From contig UBYA01000008.1 of NCBI GenBank assembly GCA_900469615.1, forward strand, positions 1 through 64,000: 64,000 bases of DNA, read 5' to 3'. The position numbers and the translations under genes were made by a program. Positions 19,205-27,939 of this stretch are shown here, in pieces. The notes under the pieces were generated by a model. That model made no database searches and was not told where the DNA came from. It worked only from the letters and a program-made list of their open reading frames with translations. Position 1 is the stretch's first letter, and each line of letters begins with the position of its first letter. Source of the DNA: Hyphomicrobiales bacterium. GTDB lineage: Bacteria > Pseudomonadota > Alphaproteobacteria > Rhizobiales > Rhizobiaceae.

Positions 19205-19958
19205 GCAGGCAGCGGCCGTCCGTCGCGCCAATCCTCTTTGGCAGATCGCCAAGGCGCTCCTTCTGCTTGTCGCATTCCTCATCCTGATCGGGCTCGGCAC
19301 CTGGCAGGTCGAGCGGCTGCAATGGAAGGAAGGCCTGCTGGCCGATATCGCCGCGCGCACGGATGCGCCCGCCGTGCCCTTGTCGGCGATCGAGGCCATG
19401 GCGGCATCCGGCGGCGATATCGAATATCGTGTCGTCACCGCAACCGGCCATTACCTGAACGACATGGAGCGGGATTTCCTCGCCACCTATGACGGCGATC
19501 CGGGCTATCACATCTACACGCCGCTGCAGCTGGACGATGGCCGCTTCGTCTTCGTCAACAGAGGCTTCGTGCCTACCGAGGCGAAGGAGCCCGAAAAGCG
19601 CAAGCAGGGTGAACTGACCGGCGAACAGACCGTTACCGGCCTTGCCCGCGCCAAACTTGCCGAGCGGCCCGACGGCATGCCGGACAATGACCTCGGCAAG
19701 AACATCTTCTTCTGGAAGGACCTGGATGTCATGGCCTCCAGCGTCGGCCTGCCGAAGGACAAGGTGCTGCCTTTCTTCATCGACGCCGACAAGACGCCCA
19801 ATCCGCAGGGGTTGCCGGTGGGGGGCGTCACCATCGTCGATCTGCCGAACAATCATCTGCAATATGCCGTCACCTGGTATGGATTGGCCATCGCGCTGGC
19901 GGCAATCGTCGCCATTTCCTGGTGGCGCAAGCGTCATCCGGACGCGCCCTCACAATAG
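19197..19958 (+). CDS. SURF1 family cytochrome oxidase biogenesis protein
   Basis: A 253-residue inner-membrane protein that helps insert heme a into CoxA. The typical SURF1 layout is present: one N-terminal helix (about 14-34) ending LGTWQVERLQWKEGLL, a periplasmic domain with ATGHYLNDMERDF and VFVNRGFVPTE, then NNHLQYAVTWYGLAIALA in a second helix near the C-terminus. Start is GTG 19197, overlapping the stop of the DUF983 gene by 8 bp. Completes the oxidase assembly set together with ctaB and ctaG. Confidence 0.93.
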   Translation: MTEQAAAVRRANPLWQIAKALLLLVAFLILIGLGTWQVERLQWKEGLLADIAARTDAPAVPLSAIEAMAASGGDIEYRVVTATGHYLNDMERDFLATYDGDPGYHIYTPLQLDDGRFVFVNRGFVPTEAKEPEKRKQGELTGEQTVTGLARAKLAERPDGMPDNDLGKNIFFWKDLDVMASSVGLPKDKVLPFFIDADKTPNPQGLPVGGVTIVDLPNNHLQYAVTWYGLAIALAAIVAISWWRKRHPDAPSQ

Positions 19959-20000
19959 AGACATGCAATAGAATAGCTTCATTTCGATGGAATATTCGGC

Positions 20001-20052
20001 TAGAGCATGATCCCGAAAGTGCGCAGTGGTTTTCGGATAAGATCACGCGGGC
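20001..20052. repeat. dispersed rhizobial REP-like palindrome, copy 2
   Basis: TAGAGCATGATCCCGAAA, then GTGCGCAGTGG, then TTTTCGGATAAGATCACGC. GATC and CCGAAA pair with TTTCGG and GATC around a central loop. The frame AAAGTGCGCAGTGGTTTTCGG parallels the copy at 17921-17980. It lies in the gap between the SURF1 gene and ispH. Confidence 0.6.
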
Positions 20053-20119
20053 TAAATGGACTAGGCGGCAAGGCATCCCTATCTATGGCTGAGCCATCGT
20101 CGCGCATTTCGGAAGAGAT

Positions 20120-21127
20120 ATGAACATAGCCGTTTCCAAACCCGACCTGACCATCCGGCTTTGCGGGCCGCGCGGCTTCTGCGCCGGCGTCGACCGCGCC
20201 ATCCAGATCGTCGTTCTGGCGCTGAAGGCCTATGGCGCGCCGGTCTATGTCCGCCACGAAATCGTGCACAATCGCTATGTCGTCGAAGGGCTGGAGGCCA
20301 AGGGCGCCATCTTCGTCGAGGAACTGGACGAAATCCCCGCCGAACATCGCGCCCAGCCGGTCGTTTTTTCGGCGCATGGCGTGCCGAAATCCGTGCCGGC
20401 GGATGCCGATGCGCGCAATCTCTTCTATCTCGATGCGACCTGTCCGCTTGTCTCCAAGGTGCACAAGCAGGCCATGCGTCATAACCGTCTCGGCCGCCAT
20501 GTCGTGCTGATCGGCCATGCCGGCCACCCGGAGGTGATCGGCACCATGGGGCAGCTGCCCGAAGGCGCTGTTTCGTTGATCGAGACGGTGGAGGATGCCG
20601 ATGTTTACGAACCCGTCGATCCTGACAATCTCGGCTTCGTCACGCAGACTACGCTCTCGGTCGACGACACCGCCGGCGTCATCGCGCGGCTGCAGGAGCG
20701 CTTCCCCAATCTCACGGCGCCTGCGGCAGACTCGATCTGCTACGCCACAACCAACCGGCAGGAAGTGGTGAAGGAGGCGGCTCCGGGCTGCGATCTCTTC
20801 ATCGTCGTCGGCGCGCCGAACTCCTCCAATTCCAAGCGTCTCGTCGAAGTGGCGCTCAGGGCAGGGGCGAAGAAATCCGTCCTCGTCCAGCGGGCCTCCG
20901 AGATCGATTGGAACAATATCGGCGATATCAGGACGGTCGGCCTCTCGGCTGGTGCGTCTGCGCCGGAAGTCATCGTCAACGAGATCATCGAAGCGTTCCG
21001 CACCCGCTACAATGCCGTAGTGGAACTCGCTGAAACTGTGAAGGAAACCGAGAATTTCCTCGTCAACCGCGAGCTTCGCAGTATAGAGCTGACGACAGCA
21101 GACATGGCTTTCGTCAACGGCGATTGA
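20120..21127 (+). CDS. ispH: 4-hydroxy-3-methylbut-2-enyl diphosphate reductase
   Basis: The last enzyme of the MEP isoprenoid pathway, converting HMBPP to IPP and DMAPP. The 335-residue product carries the three iron-sulfur ligand cysteines C21 ([13 protein letters not shown]), C108 ([11 protein letters not shown]) and C207 ([12 protein letters not shown]). The substrate histidines are in RHEIVHN and GHAGHPEV, and SxN in [14 protein letters not shown] 20120 has GGAAGAGAT directly upstream. It supplies IPP for the farnesyl group used by ctaB, though the proximity may be coincidental. thrB and rnhA follow on the same strand. Confidence 0.97.
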   Translation: MNIAVSKPDLTIRLCGPRGFCAGVDRAIQIVVLALKAYGAPVYVRHEIVHNRYVVEGLEAKGAIFVEELDEIPAEHRAQPVVFSAHGVPKSVPADADARNLFYLDATCPLVSKVHKQAMRHNRLGRHVVLIGHAGHPEVIGTMGQLPEGAVSLIETVEDADVYEPVDPDNLGFVTQTTLSVDDTAGVIARLQERFPNLTAPAADSICYATTNRQEVVKEAAPGCDLFIVVGAPNSSNSKRLVEVALRAGAKKSVLVQRASEIDWNNIGDIRTVGLSAGASAPEVIVNEIIEAFRTRYNAVVELAETVKETENFLVNRELRSIELTTADMAFVNGD

Positions 21128-21139
21128 GGAACGGCCACC

Positions 21140-21285
21140 TCGCCCTTCGATGCATTGCCGCCGCATCGGCAAAGCACCTCAGGATGAGAGTCTTACAGCC
21201 GTGCGCCGAGGGAGTGGCCCTCATGGTGGGGAGGCCTTAAGGGCCGTCTCGAACCACGAGGGCGGATGGCTACGGTAGTCAGCAT
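21140..21285. repeat. palindromic intergenic repeat between ispH and thrB
   Basis: Contains GCACCTCAGGATGAGAG followed by GCCCTCATGGT (21217-21227) pairing with ACCACGAGGGC (21253-21263) with one mismatch, enclosing GGCCTTAAGGGCC. The CTCATGGTG...CGAACCACGAGG arrangement resembles a mosaic repeat I associate with many rhizobial intergenic regions. The copy number in this genome cannot be judged from one window. Confidence 0.5.
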
Positions 21286-21301
21286 ATCAAGGGAATAATT
21301 C

Positions 21302-22267
21302 GTGGCCGTTTATACCGATATTACCGAAGACGATTTGAAATGGTTCCTGACGGAATATGATGTCGGCGAGCTGCTCTCCTACAAGGGCATTGCCGAGGGC
21401 GTCGAGAACTCGAACTTTCTGCTGCATACGAGCCGTGATCCGCTGATCCTGACGCTCTACGAAAAGCGCGTCGACAAGGGTGATCTGCCGTTCTTTCTGG
21501 GGTTGATGCAGCATCTGGCAAGCCGCGGCCTGTCATGTCCGCTGCCTCTCCCGCGCCGCGACGGCGTCTTGCTCGGTCATCTCTCCGGCCGCCCCGCTGC
21601 CCTCATCTCCTTCCTTGAGGGCATGTGGTTGCGCAAGCCTGAAGCGCATCATTGCCGCGAAGTCGGCAAGGCGTTGGCCGCGATGCATCTCGCCGGCGAA
21701 GGTTTTGAAATCCGCCGTCCGAACGCGCTGTCGCTTGAGGGCTGGCAGGCGCTTTGGGAAAAGTCCGAGGAGCGCGCCGATGAGGTCGAAGCCGGTCTGC
21801 AGGGCGAGATTCGCGGCGAGCTCGATTTCCTCGGGCAGCATTGGCCGAGGGATCTGCCCGAAGGCGTCATCCATGCCGATCTTTTCCCGGACAATGTCTT
21901 CTTTCTCGGCGACACGCTGTCCGGCTTGATCGATTTCTATTTCGCCTGCAACGACCAGCTCGCCTACGACGTCTCGATCTGCCTCAATGCCTGGTGCTTC
22001 GAGAAGGATCACGCCTACAACATCACCAAGGGCATGGCGCTGCTGGAGGGCTATCAGAGCGTCAGGCCGCTGAGCGCTGCCGAAATCGCCGCCTTGCCGA
22101 CGCTTGCGCGCGGCTCGGCGCTGCGCTTCTTCCTGACGCGGCTCTATGACTGGCTGACGACGCCGGCCGGCGCTCTCGTCACCAAGAAGGACCCGATCGA
22201 ATATCTGCGCAAGCTGCGCTTCCACCGCCAGATCGCCTCCGCCGCCGAATACGGGCTGCAGGCATGA
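21302..22267 (+). CDS. thrB: homoserine kinase (ThrB type II, APH fold)
   Basis: Phosphorylates L-homoserine in threonine synthesis; the product is used by threonine synthase, encoded at 36756-38153. The 321-residue protein has the aminoglycoside phosphotransferase-like fold rather than the GHMP fold: NSNFLLHTS near the start, catalytic loop [13 protein letters not shown] (HxDxxxxN) and the metal-binding GLIDFYFAC. Start is GTG 21302 with AAGGGAAT upstream. It overlaps rnhA by 4 bp (ATGA). Confidence 0.94.
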   Translation: MAVYTDITEDDLKWFLTEYDVGELLSYKGIAEGVENSNFLLHTSRDPLILTLYEKRVDKGDLPFFLGLMQHLASRGLSCPLPLPRRDGVLLGHLSGRPAALISFLEGMWLRKPEAHHCREVGKALAAMHLAGEGFEIRRPNALSLEGWQALWEKSEERADEVEAGLQGEIRGELDFLGQHWPRDLPEGVIHADLFPDNVFFLGDTLSGLIDFYFACNDQLAYDVSICLNAWCFEKDHAYNITKGMALLEGYQSVRPLSAAEIAALPTLARGSALRFFLTRLYDWLTTPAGALVTKKDPIEYLRKLRFHRQIASAAEYGLQA

Positions 22268-22704
22268 AGCACGTCGATATTTTTACGGATGGCGCCTGCT
22301 CGGGCAATCCAGGCCCCGGCGGCTGGGGCGCAGTGCTTCGCTACGGCGAGGTGGAAAAGGAACTCTCCGGCGGCGAAGCGGATACGACCAACAACCGCAT
22401 GGAGCTGATGGCGGCGATCTCGGCTCTGTCAGCCCTGAAGAGCCCGTGCGAAGTCGACCTTTACACCGACAGCGTCTACGTCAAGGACGGCATCACCAAG
22501 TGGATTTTCGGCTGGAAGAAGAACGGCTGGAAGACCGCGGACAAGAAACCGGTGAAGAATGCCGAGCTGTGGCAGGCGCTGGATGAAGCCTATAATCGCC
22601 ACAAGGTGACGCTGCATTGGATCAAGGGTCACGCCGGACATCCGGAGAACGAGAGGGCGGACGAACTGGCACGCAAGGGCATGGAGCCCTTCAAGCGGAA
22701 ATAG
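22264..22704 (+). CDS. rnhA: ribonuclease HI
   Basis: Cleaves the RNA strand of RNA-DNA hybrids. The 146-residue product has all catalytic residues: D9 ([11 protein letters not shown]), E47 (NNRMELMAA), D69 (YTDSVYV), H123 ([10 protein letters not shown]) and D133 (RADELA). Full family length. Starts inside the thrB stop (ATGA), so translation is coupled. Confidence 0.97.
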   Translation: MKHVDIFTDGACSGNPGPGGWGAVLRYGEVEKELSGGEADTTNNRMELMAAISALSALKSPCEVDLYTDSVYVKDGITKWIFGWKKNGWKTADKKPVKNAELWQALDEAYNRHKVTLHWIKGHAGHPENERADELARKGMEPFKRK

Positions 22705-22728
22705 CGCTTCGTCATGGATTGAGGGTGG

Positions 22729-22753
22729 GCCGACGGCGTGCCGCTCGGCTTTG
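22729..22753 (+). terminator. possible terminator after rnhA
   Basis: GCCGA-CGGC and GCCG-C-TCGGC pair around a short loop 25 bp after the rnhA stop, and CTTTGG follows. The stem is interrupted and the T-run is weak. Confidence 0.4.
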
Positions 22754-22942
22754 GCATCATTTGCGGTAAACATATATGGTCGCCTCACTTGCTGGGCGTC
22801 TCAGGTATGCCTGCATAGCGGCGGAGCGTGAGCCGTAAGACTCACCTTGGCATAACCACGATTCTTGCATCTGTTTTCCGGGCCAAGGCCATAGGAAGAA
22901 AGCATGGAACAACGGGGATGCAGATATTCAAGGGAGCATCGA

Positions 22943-23650
22943 ATGCCCGAGACCATTTTTCTTGCTGGCGCGACCGGCGCGATCGGACGCAAGCTTGTTC
23001 CCTTGCTGATCGGAGCGGGTTTTGCCGTCCACGGGACCACCCGCCGGCCGGAGCGGCAGGATAGTCTGCGCGCCCTCGGTGCGACGCCCGTCGTCGTCGA
23101 TGTCTTCGACGCGAAGGCTCTGGCGGCGGCGTTGCTGCGGGCAAAGCCGGATATCGTCATCCATCAGCTGACGGATCTGCCTTTCGGGCTCGATCCGGCG
23201 CAGATGGAGGAGGGGCGTATCCGCAATGCCCGCATTCGTGAAATCGGAACGAAGAATCTGGTCGATGCCGCCGTCGCTGCCGGTGCCGGGCGAATGATAT
23301 CGCAAAGCATTGCCTGGGCCTATCAAGCCGGCGACGGCACGATCACCGAAGACACGCCGCTTCAGGAGGGCGCAACGGCGATACGGACGCTCGAGTCCCT
23401 CACTCTTTCGGCCCCCGGCATTGCCGGTACGGTATTGCGGTATGGTCTGCTCTATGGACCGGGAACCGGTTGCGACGCGCCGGCCGGCTCCACAAGCCTG
23501 CATGTGGACGATGCGGCAAGCGCCGCCCTGCTCGCGGTGCAGACCGCCGCGATCGGCATCTTCAATGTGGTCGAGGATGGCGGGCCGGTTTCGAACGCCA
23601 AGGCGAAATCGATACTGGGATGGCGTCCGCTTGAGCGGAACGGCAAATAG
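22943..23650 (+). CDS. NAD-dependent epimerase/dehydratase family protein
   Basis: A 235-residue extended SDR-type protein. The Rossmann motif is FLAGATGAIGRKLVPLL at residues 5-21. A segment like VIHQLTDLPFGLDP follows strand 4, and SIAWAYQAGDG marks the usual catalytic region, although a clear YxxxK is not visible. It is short for an extended SDR, so it may be an atypical member with no sugar-nucleotide activity. ATG 22943 is preceded by AAGGGAGC. It stands alone in the accessory stretch after rnhA. Confidence 0.75.
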   Translation: MPETIFLAGATGAIGRKLVPLLIGAGFAVHGTTRRPERQDSLRALGATPVVVDVFDAKALAAALLRAKPDIVIHQLTDLPFGLDPAQMEEGRIRNARIREIGTKNLVDAAVAAGAGRMISQSIAWAYQAGDGTITEDTPLQEGATAIRTLESLTLSAPGIAGTVLRYGLLYGPGTGCDAPAGSTSLHVDDAASAALLAVQTAAIGIFNVVEDGGPVSNAKAKSILGWRPLERNGK

Positions 23651-23737
23651 CCGATCGCCGGTCGCGCCGGGGCATGAATGGGGCGGCGGCCATGTCCCGC
23701 GCTTTCGAAACATGACCGCCGTCCCAAGGCCGGTTTT

Positions 23738-23959
23738 CTAGCGGCCGATATTCTGCGTGCTGCGCCTTGCTGCGGTATATGGCAATGCGAACATGTAGAG
23801 GCCGCTGAACAGCAGCAGGAAGAGCGGCGGCAGCGGCGAGTAGACTACCCAGGAAGGCGGCGTTCCGATTCCCATGGCGACGAAGTTGGCGATGACCGCC
23901 ACCGTGAAGATGATGGAAAGCCAACGGTGGGCTTGTCGAATGGATTTGGTCAAACTCAT
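23738..23959 (-). CDS. small two-helix membrane protein
   Basis: A 73-residue protein beginning MSLTKSIRQAHRWLSIIFTV. Two hydrophobic helices (about 13-33 and 41-63) flank a short loop with GIGTPPSW. The start ATG 23959 is well supported by GAGGAGACAAG. It lies 64 bp downstream of the SRPBCC gene on the same strand and is probably in its operon with the ArsR regulator. Family not recognised; function unknown. Confidence 0.65.
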   Translation of the reverse strand: MSLTKSIRQAHRWLSIIFTVAVIANFVAMGIGTPPSWVVYSPLPPLFLLLFSGLYMFALPYTAARRSTQNIGR

Positions 23960-24023
23960 CTTGTCTCCTCTTGCAGCGGGTCTGGCCGCCCTTGTTCGCC
24001 GCACGGATACGGCCCGCCGGCTT

Positions 24024-24434
24024 TCAATCCGCGCGCGCCAAAACCTGCTCCAGATTTCCGAAGAATTTCTGCCAGCCGTGTTGGGCGCCGATATAGGCCT
24101 GCTGTTGATCCGGGCGGAAGCCCGATTGCTCCATGCGCAGGCGGGTTCCCGCGCCCGTCGGCGTAAGCGTCCAGACGACGATGCTTTCCAGGCCGTAGGC
24201 ATCCCATGTGTAGGAAAGGGTTTTGTTCGGCTCGACTTCCAGAACCCGGCAGTCGACGGCGCCCCAATCGGCGCTTAGCTTGAAACGGTGATCCACGCTT
24301 GGCTTGAAGTCGTTCTTCATCAGCCATTCCTCGATCAAATGCGGCTGAGTCAGCGCGCGCCAGATCTTTTCCGGCGGAAAGGCGATATCCCGTTCGACAA
24401 CGACGGAACGTATTTCGGCTGAAGTTTCGTTCAT
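24024..24434 (-). CDS. SRPBCC (AHSA1-type) domain protein
   Basis: A 136-residue START-like domain of the activator-of-Hsp90 ATPase homologue type. It shows VERDIAFPPEKIWRALTQPHLIEEWL at the start, LSYTWDAYGLESIVVWTLTP in the middle and GWQKFFGNLEQVLA as the final helix. These domains bind hydrophobic ligands, and the ligand here is unknown. The start overlaps the end of the ArsR gene by 4 bp (ATGA), a pairing seen in many bacteria. Confidence 0.85.
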   Translation of the reverse strand: MNETSAEIRSVVVERDIAFPPEKIWRALTQPHLIEEWLMKNDFKPSVDHRFKLSADWGAVDCRVLEVEPNKTLSYTWDAYGLESIVVWTLTPTGAGTRLRMEQSGFRPDQQQAYIGAQHGWQKFFGNLEQVLARAD

Positions 24435-24754
24435 TGGTCCATCCTTTTGAGTAGGTCTTCGAGGTCATCGAACCGGCTCTCCCAGAACCGGGTCATCTGG
24501 TTCGTCCAGTCGGTCAATGGCGCCAGGGCTTCAAGCTGGGCGCTGTAATGCGTCTGGCGGCCTTCGGGGCGATCGCGCACGAGCCCGGCACGCTTCAGAG
24601 CGGCAAGATGCTTCGAGACGACGGGCTGCGAAACCCCGGCGCGGGCCGTCAGCGCCGCAACGGTCTTTTCCCCCTCCCGGCACAGGCGCTCGAAAATGGC
24701 CCGGCGCGTGGGGTCGGCAAGCGTCCGGAAAAGCAGGTCATGGGCATTCGACAT
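24431..24754 (-). CDS. ArsR family winged-helix transcriptional regulator
   Basis: A 107-residue repressor-type protein. FRTLADPTRRAIFERLCREG is the usual ArsR first helix, and the recognition region is AGVSQPVVSKHLAALKRAGLV (about 39-59). There is no metal-binding cysteine pair, so it probably senses something other than soft metals, or works as a simple dimeric switch for the adjoining SRPBCC gene. Its own upstream region has a clear palindrome that could be its operator. Confidence 0.88.
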   Translation of the reverse strand: MSNAHDLLFRTLADPTRRAIFERLCREGEKTVAALTARAGVSQPVVSKHLAALKRAGLVRDRPEGRQTHYSAQLEALAPLTDWTNQMTRFWESRFDDLEDLLKRMDQ

Positions 24755-24758
24755 CTGA

Positions 24759-24809
24759 ATTCATACCTCGGCGGCTATGAATGTATGTATAGCTGCCTGG
24801 CTATGAATG
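24759..24809. promoter_or_regulatory. operator-like repeats upstream of the ArsR gene
   Basis: ATTCATA at 24759-24765 and TATGAAT at 24776-24782 form a perfect inverted repeat with a 10 bp spacer, starting 5 bp upstream of the ArsR start codon. A further direct copy, GGCTATGAATG, is at 24799-24809 (first copy 24773-24783). This is a good candidate for autoregulation by the ArsR protein. Confidence 0.6.
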
Positions 24810-24986
24810 AGTCAAGCCGGAAGGCGATCGCGGCGATGATGTCGTTCGGGAGGCCATGGCTGTGCGAGCGGGAAGGGGCGGTCCATCGATAGCGCTCATG
24901 CCGGCAAAAGTGCAAAGCTCGTGGCGAAGCGTCTTGCCCGGCTGCCCTTTCCCTCTATGCTGGCCGCGACATACAGGGAGGTAGGC

Positions 24987-25295
24987 ATGATCCTGCATTG
25001 CGTTTTTCTTCGGCTCAAATCCGCCATGACACAGGACGAGAAGAGAGCTCTCTTCGAGTCGGTGGCCGCCTTGCAGAAGGTCATCCCCGGCATCGTCGAT
25101 ATGAAACTCGGGCCGAACGTCTCGCCTGAGGGACTGCATGGCGGCTTCGCGGACGGCTTTGTCGTCACGTTCGAGAGCGCCGAGGCGCGCGATGCCTATC
25201 TGGTGCATCCCGATCACGTCGCCGTCGGCGAGCGGATCGTTTCGTCCACGGACGGCGGCCTGGCCGGCCTGATGGTCTTCGACTTCAATATCTGA
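24987..25295 (+). CDS. Dabb (stress-responsive alpha/beta barrel) domain protein
   Basis: A 102-residue ferredoxin-like dimeric barrel domain, starting MILHCVFLRLKSAMTQDEKR and containing IPGIVDMKLGPNVSPEG and FESAEARDAYLVHPDHVAVGE with the conserved His-Pro-His. Such domains are found in stress proteins and some polyketide cyclases; the activity here is unknown. ATG 24987 has AGGGAGGTAGGC upstream. Its terminator is shared with the convergent metal transporter operon. Confidence 0.8.
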   Translation: MILHCVFLRLKSAMTQDEKRALFESVAALQKVIPGIVDMKLGPNVSPEGLHGGFADGFVVTFESAEARDAYLVHPDHVAVGERIVSSTDGGLAGLMVFDFNI

Positions 25296-25320
25296 ACTGG
25301 CACGAATATCTGAGTTGACA

Positions 25321-25355
25321 CGGTCGCAGCCGAAAATGGCTGCGACCGCGCTTGT
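25321..25355. terminator. bidirectional terminator between Dabb gene and metal transporter
   Basis: CGGTCGCAGCC (25321-25331) and GGCTGCGACCG (25338-25348) form a perfect 11 bp stem with a GAAAAT loop between two convergent genes. CGCTTGTT follows on the plus strand. Confidence 0.7.
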
Positions 25356-25362
25356 TACGGGA

Positions 25363-26265
25363 TCAGCTTGATTTCGCCATCGCGGCCGCCAGCTGCTCAA
25401 CGTTATAACGGAACATTTTTTCGTATGTCGAAGCCGGTCCGTTGGACTTGGAGAGAGCCTCGACATAGAGCTCGCCGCCGGGCTCCGCGCCGGTTGCCTT
25501 GGCAACCTGCTTGACGAGGCGCGGATCGTTCGAGTTCTCGAAGAAGTAGGTTCTCACATGCTCGGTCTTGATCTGCTCGATCAGCTTGGCGACGTCGGCG
25601 GCCGAGGCTTCCGTTTCGGTGGAAACGCCGAGCGGCGACAGGAAGCTCACCTTGTATTCGCGCCCGAAGTAGCCGAAGGCGTCGTGGCTGGTCAGCACCT
25701 TGCGGCGATCTTCGGGAATCTTGTCGAACTTGCTGTGCGCAAAGGCATCGAGCTCGGTCAGCACTTTGGTGTAGCGCTCGGCATTGGCCTTGAAATCGGC
25801 GGCATCGGCCGGATCGGCCGCGGAGAGAGCCTTCTCGATATTGGCGACCCAGATCTTCACATTGACCGGGCTGTTCCAGACATGCGGATCGGTGACAGTC
25901 TTGCCGTCGTCGACCATGGTGCGGGTGTTGATGCCCTCGGAGGCAACGACGGGCGTTCCCTTGTAGCCCGATGCGGTGATCAGCCGGTCCATCCAGCCTT
26001 CCAGGCCTTCGCCGCTGACGAAGACGACCTTGGCGGCGTTCAGCGTCTTGGCATCGGCCGGCGAGGGCTCGAATTCATGGGGATCGCCATTCGGGCCGAC
26101 GAGGCTCGACACTCTCACATGGTCGCCGCCGACATGCTTGACGACATCGGCCAGCACGGTGAAGGACGCGACGACATTGAGCGTTTCGGCGGAGGCCGGA
26201 GCGACGACGCCGAAGGCGACGAAGGCCGTCGCTGCGGCTGAGAGAAGCAGTCTTCGTTTATGCAT
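25363..26265 (-). CDS. aztC: zinc/manganese ABC transporter substrate-binding protein
   Basis: A 300-residue cluster A-I periplasmic metal-binding protein. Signal peptide 1-26. Metal ligands are H63 in GDPHEFEPSP, H128 in TDPHVW and H194 in LTSHDAFGYF. The fourth position, normally an Asp in LYADALS, here reads LYVEALS, with Glu. There is no His-rich loop as in ZnuA. The gene order ATPase-permease-binding protein resembles the AztABC zinc system of alphaproteobacteria rather than TroABC or ZnuABC, so the symbol is tentative. ATG 26265 is preceded by AAGGAGACTCGC. Confidence 0.85.
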   Translation of the reverse strand: MHKRRLLLSAAATAFVAFGVVAPASAETLNVVASFTVLADVVKHVGGDHVRVSSLVGPNGDPHEFEPSPADAKTLNAAKVVFVSGEGLEGWMDRLITASGYKGTPVVASEGINTRTMVDDGKTVTDPHVWNSPVNVKIWVANIEKALSAADPADAADFKANAERYTKVLTELDAFAHSKFDKIPEDRRKVLTSHDAFGYFGREYKVSFLSPLGVSTETEASAADVAKLIEQIKTEHVRTYFFENSNDPRLVKQVAKATGAEPGGELYVEALSKSNGPASTYEKMFRYNVEQLAAAMAKSS

Positions 26266-26284
26266 GCGAGTCTCCTTGTTCGGA

Positions 26285-27157
26285 TTAGCCCCGGAGATGG
26301 GGACGCGGAAAGAACCGCCGGGCAAGGCCCGACGGTGCGAAGAGAATGGAGAAGCCGTAGATCAGGCTGGCGGTGATGATGATCGTCGGGCCGGAGGCGA
26401 ACTCGAGGTGATAGGAGGCGATCAGGCCGATATAGCCGGCCGCCGTCGCCGTGCCGGTTGCGATTGCCATCATCACCGGCAGGCTGCGCGACCAGAGCTG
26501 GGCAACCGCCGCCGGCAGCATCATGAGCCCGACGGCCATCAGCGTGCCGAGCGCCTGGAAGCTGGCGACGAGGTTGAGCACGACGAGCAGCAGAAACAGG
26601 AAATGATAAAGCGGACCGCGCCCGCCGACGGCGCGCAGGAAGCCGGGATCGAAACATTCCATGACCAGCGGCCGGTAGATGATGGCGAGCGCCAGCAGCG
26701 TCACCGTCGTAATGGCGCCGATCTGATAGAGGGCCGGCGCGTCGATTGCCAGGATGGTGCCGAAGAGCACATGCAGCAGATCGATGTTGGAGCCGCGCAG
26801 CGACACGATGAGAACGCCGAGCGCAAGCGAGGTGAGATAAAAGCTCGCAAAGCTCGCATCCTCCTGCAGAACCGTGGCGCGGCTGACGAGGCCGGAAAGC
26901 AGCGCCACCGAAAGGCCGGCGACGAGGCCGCCAAGCCCCATCGCGGTCAGCGACAGCGAGCCTGCGATGAGATAGCCGATGGCGGCCCCCGGGAGAACCG
27001 CATGGCTCATGGCGTCGCCCATCAGGCTCATGCGCCGCAGCATCAGGAAGACGCCGATCGGGCCGGAACCTAGGCCGAGGCAGATGCATGCGACAAGCGC
27101 GCGCCGCATGAAACCGTAATCCGCGAACGGCGCGAGGAAGAGGTCATAGACGGTCAT
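26285..27157 (-). CDS. aztB: zinc/manganese ABC transporter permease
   Basis: A 290-residue membrane subunit of the ABC-3 family with about eight hydrophobic helices. LRRMSLMGDAMSHAVLPGAAIGYL (residues about 40-64) is the coupling region that contacts the ATPase and is highly typical. Its start overlaps the ATPase stop by 4 bp, and the binding-protein gene follows after 19 bp. The symbol is tentative and based on operon order. Confidence 0.87.
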   Translation of the reverse strand: MTVYDLFLAPFADYGFMRRALVACICLGLGSGPIGVFLMLRRMSLMGDAMSHAVLPGAAIGYLIAGSLSLTAMGLGGLVAGLSVALLSGLVSRATVLQEDASFASFYLTSLALGVLIVSLRGSNIDLLHVLFGTILAIDAPALYQIGAITTVTLLALAIIYRPLVMECFDPGFLRAVGGRGPLYHFLFLLLVVLNLVASFQALGTLMAVGLMMLPAAVAQLWSRSLPVMMAIATGTATAAGYIGLIASYHLEFASGPTIIITASLIYGFSILFAPSGLARRFFPRPHLRG

Positions 27158-27939
27158 TCGGCCGGCTCCCGCTTCACCAGTCCGCTTTCGCTCTCCTCAC
27201 CACCTGCCGGCAGGCATTCCTCGGCCTCGTCATCCCAGCGCTCGGCCATGGCGCGCGCCTTGATGAGATTCGCCGGGCTCATGACATCCTGGGTCCTGCC
27301 CCAGCTGACCAGCTCGCGGGCAAGCAGCAGCGTTTCGGGAAAGCAGGCGCGCACCTGCTCGAAATCGTGCAGGACGGCGATAACGGTGCGGCCCTCGCTG
27401 TTCCATCGCAGCACGAGATCGAGGAGGTCGCGTGTCGTGCGCTGATCGATCGCCGTAAACGGTTCGTCGAGCAGGATGACACGCGCATCCTGCAACAGCA
27501 GCCGCGCAAAGAGAACGCGCTGGAACTGTCCGGACGAGAGCGAGCCGATATGCCGCCGCTCGAAGCCGGAAAGCCCGACGACCGCAAGCGCCTCGCGCGC
27601 CCGTTCGATATCCTTGCGGGAGAATTGACCGAAGGCGCCGGCATTCTTCCAGGCACCCAGCATCACCGTATCGGCGACCGAAATCGGAAAGCGCCTGACG
27701 ATATCGGCGGCCTGCGGCAGATAGCCGAAATCGTCGCGCGTCAGCGCTCCTCGGTCGATAGAGCCGCCCGCCGGCCGCAATTCGCCGACGATCGCCTTGA
27801 GCAGCGTCGACTTGCCTGCCCCGTTCGGCCCGGCAATCGCCGTCAGGCTGCCGGCGGCAAAGCTGCCGGAGATATGGTGCACAGCCGGATGGCGCTCGTA
27901 GGTGACAGTGAGATTCTCAAGGCGGATCAGGTCGCTCAT
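27154..27939 (-). CDS. aztA: zinc/manganese ABC transporter ATP-binding protein
   Basis: A 261-residue ATPase: Walker A GPNGAGKST near residue 40, Q-loop FGYLPQAAD, signature LSSGQFQRVLFARLL, Walker B VILLDEPFTAID, and switch histidine in VIAVLHDFEQV. The C-terminal 30 residues are acidic. ATG 27939 overlaps the stop of a 42-residue upstream ORF in ATGA, which supports this start over the longer open frame to 27972. The symbol is tentative. Confidence 0.87.
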   Translation of the reverse strand: MSDLIRLENLTVTYERHPAVHHISGSFAAGSLTAIAGPNGAGKSTLLKAIVGELRPAGGSIDRGALTRDDFGYLPQAADIVRRFPISVADTVMLGAWKNAGAFGQFSRKDIERAREALAVVGLSGFERRHIGSLSSGQFQRVLFARLLLQDARVILLDEPFTAIDQRTTRDLLDLVLRWNSEGRTVIAVLHDFEQVRACFPETLLLARELVSWGRTQDVMSPANLIKARAMAERWDDEAEECLPAGGEESESGLVKREPAE

